From assembly GCA_002505355.1 (NCBI GenBank), contig DAUW01000051.1:1-10823 (forward strand): a stretch of 10,823 nucleotides of DNA, written 5' to 3'. Positions 7,592-10,823 of the stretch are shown piece by piece. The notes under the pieces are model-generated. The model made no database searches and had not been told where the DNA came from. It saw only the letters and a list, made by a program, of their open reading frames with translations. The stretch is from Euryarchaeota archaeon UBA229. GTDB lineage: Archaea > Thermoplasmatota > Poseidoniia > Poseidoniales > Poseidoniaceae. Numbering within the stretch: position 1 is the stretch's first letter; each line of letters starts with the position of its first letter. The position numbers were made by a program, and so were the translations under genes.

Positions 7592-9226
7592 ATGGTGAAT
7601 AAAATTCCAACACCTCCCACGCCGATAAATGAGCCAGTACTTGGATACTTACCGGGTAGCAAAGAGCGAGCAGAGTTGAAAGCTGAACTGGTTCGTCAGA
7701 GCAGCGAAGTCATTGAAATCCCTTGCATAATCAATGGAGTAGAAGTTTACACAAATAATATTGTTGAACAAGTTATGCCTCATAACCATAGTCACGTGAT
7801 AGCAAGAGTTCACTTAGCTGGAGAACAAGAGGTCAACGATGCAATAAATGCTGCACTATCAGCCCATCAAAGTTGGTCAACAATGCCGTGGGATGCCAGA
7901 GCGGCAATATTTCTGAAAGCAAGCGAATTACTCAAGGGTAAGTATCGGGCGAAAATTAATGCTAGCACGATGATAAACCAATCAAAAACCTGTCATCAGG
8001 CGGAGATTGATTCTGCTTGTGAATTAATTGACTTCTGGCGATTCAATGTCCAGTATGCACGAGAAATTTACGAGGATTTGCAACCACCGGTTTCGCCATC
8101 AGCAATGTGGAATTCTAGCGAAGTACGACCGCTAGAAGGTTTCGTGTTTTCTGTCACACCGTTCAATTTCAGCAGCATTGCTGGCAATCTACCATCCTCA
8201 GCAGCAATAATGGGCAATACTGGGGTTTGGAAACCAAGTCGCAACTCATACCTATCCAACTACTACCTCATGCGACTGATGATGGATGCTGGTTTGCCCG
8301 ATGGGGTAATCAATTTCATCCCTGGTAAAGCCAGCATGGTTGGTGACATATGTCTCTCACACCCCATGCTTGCAGGAATTCATTTCACTGGTTCAACCTC
8401 GGTGTTTAGACAAATGTGGAAGGATGTAGCAAACAATCTAGCCAATCTTCGATCGTATCCGAGAATAGTTGGTGAGACCGGCGGTAAAGATTTCATTGTC
8501 GCCCATCCGAACTGCGATCAAAAAGCACTTACTGTAGCTCTAATAAGGGGTGCATTCGAGTATCAGGGACAGAAATGTAGTGCAGCGAGTAGAGCCTACA
8601 TACCGGAGTCTGTGTGGAATGCAATTAGCGAAGACTATGTAAGCGAAGTTAGCAAGATCTCTGTTGGCGACCCGAAGGACTTCTCTAATTTTATGGGAGC
8701 AGTAATTGACCGGAAATCATTTGATAATATTGCCGGATACATTGACCGTGCCACTAAGGATTCCGGCTGCGAGGTCATCACTGGAGGCAAATACGATGAC
8801 TCAACTGGATATTTTGTTCAGCCAACCACAATACTTTGCTCGGATCCTAATTACGAAACCATGGCAGAGGAGATTTTTGGCCCTGTCCTATCAATATACA
8901 TCTACCCCGACCACGAGTTTCATGAAACATTAACCCTGTGTGATAACACCTCTGAATATGCGCTAACTGGGTCGATTTTTGCTGCTAATCGAGAAGACAT
9001 TGAGGTTGCCATGGCTGCTTTGAGATATTCTGCTGGTAATTTCTACATCAACGACAAGCCTACTGGTGCAGTGGTTGGACAACAGCCATTTGGTGGAGCA
9101 AGGGGTAGTGGAACTAATGATAAGGCTGGCTCGCCACTGAATCTGCTCAGGTGGGTAAGCCCGCGGTCAATCAAAGAGACATTCGCCCCGCCACATGACT
9201 GGACTTATGGTTTTCTAAAAGAGTGA
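7592..9226 (+). CDS. pruA: 1-pyrroline-5-carboxylate dehydrogenase (glutamate-semialdehyde dehydrogenase)
   Basis: Oxidizes L-glutamate gamma-semialdehyde (in equilibrium with pyrroline-5-carboxylate) to glutamate with NAD+, the second step of proline breakdown; it also serves ornithine/arginine degradation. At 544 residues it is a stand-alone aldehyde dehydrogenase. The N-terminus NEPVLGYLPGSKERAELKAEL (13-33) resembles eukaryotic ALDH4A1 and Bacteroidetes enzymes (group 1) rather than PutA fusions. Active-site features are TPFNF with N192, GSTS (267-270), ETGGKD with general base E295, GQKCSAASRAY with nucleophile C329, EIFGPVL (427-433), and the P5CDH-type C-terminus GQQPFGGARGSGTNDKAG (496-512) then WVSPRSIKETF. 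ATG 7592 starts just before the conserved N-terminus; no good SD is visible. No proline dehydrogenase gene lies in the window. Its last 22 bases overlap the convergent small membrane gene. Confidence 0.95.
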   Translation: MVNKIPTPPTPINEPVLGYLPGSKERAELKAELVRQSSEVIEIPCIINGVEVYTNNIVEQVMPHNHSHVIARVHLAGEQEVNDAINAALSAHQSWSTMPWDARAAIFLKASELLKGKYRAKINASTMINQSKTCHQAEIDSACELIDFWRFNVQYAREIYEDLQPPVSPSAMWNSSEVRPLEGFVFSVTPFNFSSIAGNLPSSAAIMGNTGVWKPSRNSYLSNYYLMRLMMDAGLPDGVINFIPGKASMVGDICLSHPMLAGIHFTGSTSVFRQMWKDVANNLANLRSYPRIVGETGGKDFIVAHPNCDQKALTVALIRGAFEYQGQKCSAASRAYIPESVWNAISEDYVSEVSKISVGDPKDFSNFMGAVIDRKSFDNIAGYIDRATKDSGCEVITGGKYDDSTGYFVQPTTILCSDPNYETMAEEIFGPVLSIYIYPDHEFHETLTLCDNTSEYALTGSIFAANREDIEVAMAALRYSAGNFYINDKPTGAVVGQQPFGGARGSGTNDKAGSPLNLLRWVSPRSIKETFAPPHDWTYGFLKE

Positions 9227-9513
9227 AGCGGCAACTTTTTGCTTTTGTCAACATTGTTGACCGATTCAGTGAGAACCCTCGGCTCGATACCGTTACTGAC
9301 AAGGGAAATTAACCACCAACCAACAGTCAAGACAGGAGTTGAGGTTAACATCAGTAGGCACAAAAATACGATAATATTACCCTCTGATAATTGCCATGAC
9401 CACCAGCTACAAGCCACCATAGCAATAAGGAAGAAGATTCTTGCAGCCTCACTAGGGGTTGACCATCCTCGATGATCTTTCCGTGGTGCAAACAAATATT
9501 CTACTACGCTCAC
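9205..9513 (-). CDS. Small two-helix membrane protein, unknown function
   Basis: I do not recognise this 102-residue protein. A short polar, basic N-terminus (RKDHRGW) is followed by two hydrophobic helices, about 25-41 (ARIFFLIAMVACSWWSWQL) and 47-73 (IIVFLCLLMLTSTPVLTVGWW onward), linked by a short SEGN turn. A polar tail of about 28 residues ends in a basic segment. A helical hairpin rich in Trp and clean hydrophobic blocks argues for a real gene rather than a shadow, and nothing else covers most of the stretch. It would start at GTG 9513; ATTTTTAACA lies about 25-30 bases upstream, suitable for a leaderless archaeal transcript. It converges on the P5C dehydrogenase gene with a 22-base overlap of 3' ends and is divergent from the PrsW-like gene. 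Confidence 0.55.
   Translation of the reverse strand: MSVVEYLFAPRKDHRGWSTPSEAARIFFLIAMVACSWWSWQLSEGNIIVFLCLLMLTSTPVLTVGWWLISLVSNGIEPRVLTESVNNVDKSKKLPLHSFRKP
9247..9261. repeat. 15-bp palindrome near the P5CDH 3' end
   Basis: GTCAACA and TGTTGAC flank a single T, beginning 21 bases after the P5CDH stop, inside the C-terminal codons of the convergent membrane protein. It could help end the plus-strand transcript or bind a protein, but one perfect 7-base-arm palindrome per window of this size is close to chance. Confidence 0.25.
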
Positions 9514-9695
9514 GGTGACAAAATTATTCTTAGGTGTTAAAAATGCCTGTTTGACATATTGGCTCCGGAGAATTATTCAAACTAAACTTCCAGGGTCAAC
9601 CCCGCAGTGATGATTGCTATGGCCGACTGCTGATTTTTCAGTGACGAGTGATGGGCGAACTGAGCGGGACAAAAAAATAATTGTCAGGGAAAACT
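9514..9695. promoter_or_regulatory. Divergent intergenic region before the PrsW-like gene
   Basis: The 182 bases between the small membrane gene and the PrsW-like gene contain no convincing coding frame. An A-rich run, AAAAAAATAA (9671-9680), ends 15 bases before ATG 9696 and is a candidate TATA element for a short-leader transcript. CAGGGA (9685-9690), five bases before that ATG, is at best a weak SD. On the other strand ATTTTTAACA (9535-9544) is a candidate box for the small membrane gene. No tRNA, hairpin terminator or clear operator was seen. Confidence 0.35.
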
Positions 9696-10823
9696 ATGCA
9701 GGGAGTCCCGCAAACCAGCCTTTCGCCTGCCCCACACAACCTATATTTGTCGCAGAAATCATCGCCATGGAAAACAGTCCTCTCTATGTTAACATCGGTG
9801 TTAATATTATTCTTTTTTGTTCAAATATTTGTGGTAGTAGTGTTTGGATTTGTCGATGGTGATATGGACGGGGACCTTGGTCCAATGGATCCTTTGTTGG
9901 TTATCTTTGGAACACTATGCTCTACACCTTTCCTGTTGTTTTTCCTGTTAATTCGCAAACCCAAATTAGCTCACGTTGTTAGAGTTGACAGTAATCCTGC
10001 GGGCAGTAGTGCGCATTACATCACTCCAGGGACATTGATACAGTCTCCTGGTCCAACAGTTTTACAGCACCACCTAATCCATAACACGTCACCGTTAGAA
10101 ATGCCCAGCGTGAGGCAATTGTGGTTAATCTTCATCGTTGGAACCTTAGTTTCAAGCATATTTATGGCACCGCTACTGGTAACCAGTGTTAACGTCATCA
10201 CAGTAGCATTATTCCTTATCATTGCATTACCAGCTTGGATTGTTGGCTTTTCAACACCGGTCTTTGCGTGGTGGTCAACTTCAAACGAATATTTTGGCTT
10301 GAGTACGACAAGGAGACAAGGGGAATGGATGTTAATCGCAGGTATGCTTTCGACTTTGCCGGCATTACTGATAAATTCTCTAATATCGCCCATCATCATA
10401 AATTTACTCGGGCTATCGATAACCAATGAATACAGTATTGGTTACGGGATGATTTTATTCTTGTCTGCACCAATTGGTGAAGAGATTTCTAAAGCCCTTG
10501 CAGTATTACTACTAGCGCGCTTTATCGACTCACCTAAGCGTGGATTTCAGATTGGCTTTTCCGTCGGCCTAGGCTTTGCACTATTAGAAAACATGCTCTA
10601 CATACTCAACTCCCTGTTGACCGGCGAAGGAGCAGCGATTAGTTTTGTCTTTACCGCCGTGTTAAGAGCGATAGGATCGATCCCCGGCCACGCAACATGG
10701 ACAGCAATATCCGGTTTTGCTATTGGCAAATATGTTGTGCAAAGAGGATGGAACGAGCGTGCTCTAGGAATTTTTGACAAATCTAAAGCCAAATTAGACA
10801 GTCAGTGGATATTGTTTGATGGG
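9696..10823 (+). CDS. PrsW-family intramembrane metalloprotease homologue, 3' end outside window
   Basis: A polytopic membrane protein with the three conserved PrsW blocks. The prototype, Bacillus PrsW, cuts an anti-sigma factor inside or near the membrane; here the substrate is unknown. 376 residues are visible and the frame is still open at the right edge. Hydrophobic segments lie at about 29-50, 66-86, 141-162, 165-191, 212-235, 250-275, 283-305 and 314-345. The motifs are APIGEEISKALAVLLL (E262, E263, K266), SVGLGFALLENMLYIL (E298, N299) and IPGHATWTAISGFAIGK (H332), which together supply the presumed metal and catalytic residues. A long N-terminal part includes the acidic loop VDGDMDGDLGPMD (53-65) and a polar loop (87-140) before the catalytic core. 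The frame opens after a TAA at 9678; ATG 9696 is the first ATG and keeps the N-terminal helix whole, but ATG 9786 is possible. No partner anti-sigma gene is visible nearby. Confidence 0.85.
   Translation, partial: MQGVPQTSLSPAPHNLYLSQKSSPWKTVLSMLTSVLILFFFVQIFVVVVFGFVDGDMDGDLGPMDPLLVIFGTLCSTPFLLFFLLIRKPKLAHVVRVDSNPAGSSAHYITPGTLIQSPGPTVLQHHLIHNTSPLEMPSVRQLWLIFIVGTLVSSIFMAPLLVTSVNVITVALFLIIALPAWIVGFSTPVFAWWSTSNEYFGLSTTRRQGEWMLIAGMLSTLPALLINSLISPIIINLLGLSITNEYSIGYGMILFLSAPIGEEISKALAVLLLARFIDSPKRGFQIGFSVGLGFALLENMLYILNSLLTGEGAAISFVFTAVLRAIGSIPGHATWTAISGFAIGKYVVQRGWNERALGIFDKSKAKLDSQWILFDG

Noticed and set aside
9614..9862. 82-codon open frame on the plus strand before and over the start of the PrsW-like gene
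   Set aside because: It overlaps the hydrophobic N-terminal helix of the PrsW-like protein in another frame, has no SD or recognizable features, and its second half merely mirrors the A/T-rich codons of that helix.
10016..10426. 136-codon open frame on the minus strand
   Set aside because: Antisense to the PrsW-like gene, which has clear catalytic motifs; the translation has no recognizable domain.
1..10823. CRISPR array, insertion sequence, tRNA/rRNA or prophage genes
   Set aside because: No regularly spaced repeats, transposase or integrase motifs, tRNA cloverleaf-like sequence or phage structural proteins were found on reading both strands; gene content looks like ordinary chromosome.

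Overview
The window looks like a piece of a moderately AT-rich, free-living microbial genome, probably a marine planktonic archaeon of the Poseidoniales (Marine Group II) type. The main reason is the protein at 3482-4612. It combines a W-T-G-x-E-W-I-P-A-P-P element, a V-x-M-Q-D-S-V-I-G-G-D-V segment, Tudor-like folds and a calmodulin-like EF-hand pair, a style I associate with that group. Starts without Shine-Dalgarno sites but with A/T-rich boxes about 25 bases upstream also fit. This placement is an inference; there is no rRNA or tRNA in the window to prove it.

Layout, left to right: (1) 1-763 (+) is the C-terminal half of an MFS transporter cut by the left edge. (2) 790-6944 (-) is a tightly packed four-gene cluster, read right to left. 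It encodes an MMPL/RND-type membrane exporter, the Tudor/EF-hand multidomain protein, an Fe-S cluster photolyase/cryptochrome (FeS-BCP family) and an Old Yellow Enzyme flavin oxidoreductase. Gene overlaps and gaps run from -11 to about 22 bases, so one transcript is likely. (3) 7037-9226 (+), divergent from that cluster, holds methionine sulfoxide reductase MsrA and then a 544-residue, eukaryote/Bacteroidetes-type 1-pyrroline-5-carboxylate dehydrogenase. (4) 9205-9513 (-) is a small two-helix membrane protein whose 3' end overlaps the dehydrogenase tail to tail. (5) 9696-10823 (+) is a PrsW-type intramembrane metalloprotease homologue that runs off the right edge.

How the genes may work together: photolyase, OYE reductase and MsrA are respectively UV-lesion repair, flavin-dependent ene reduction and oxidized-protein repair. 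Together they give the central part a light/oxidative-stress flavour that suits a sunlit surface-water organism. The exporter and the Tudor/EF-hand protein in the same cluster have no obvious place in that theme. No mobile elements, CRISPR arrays, RNA genes or integration scars were seen. The most unusual item is the EF-hand/double-Tudor protein and its position between an exporter and a photolyase.
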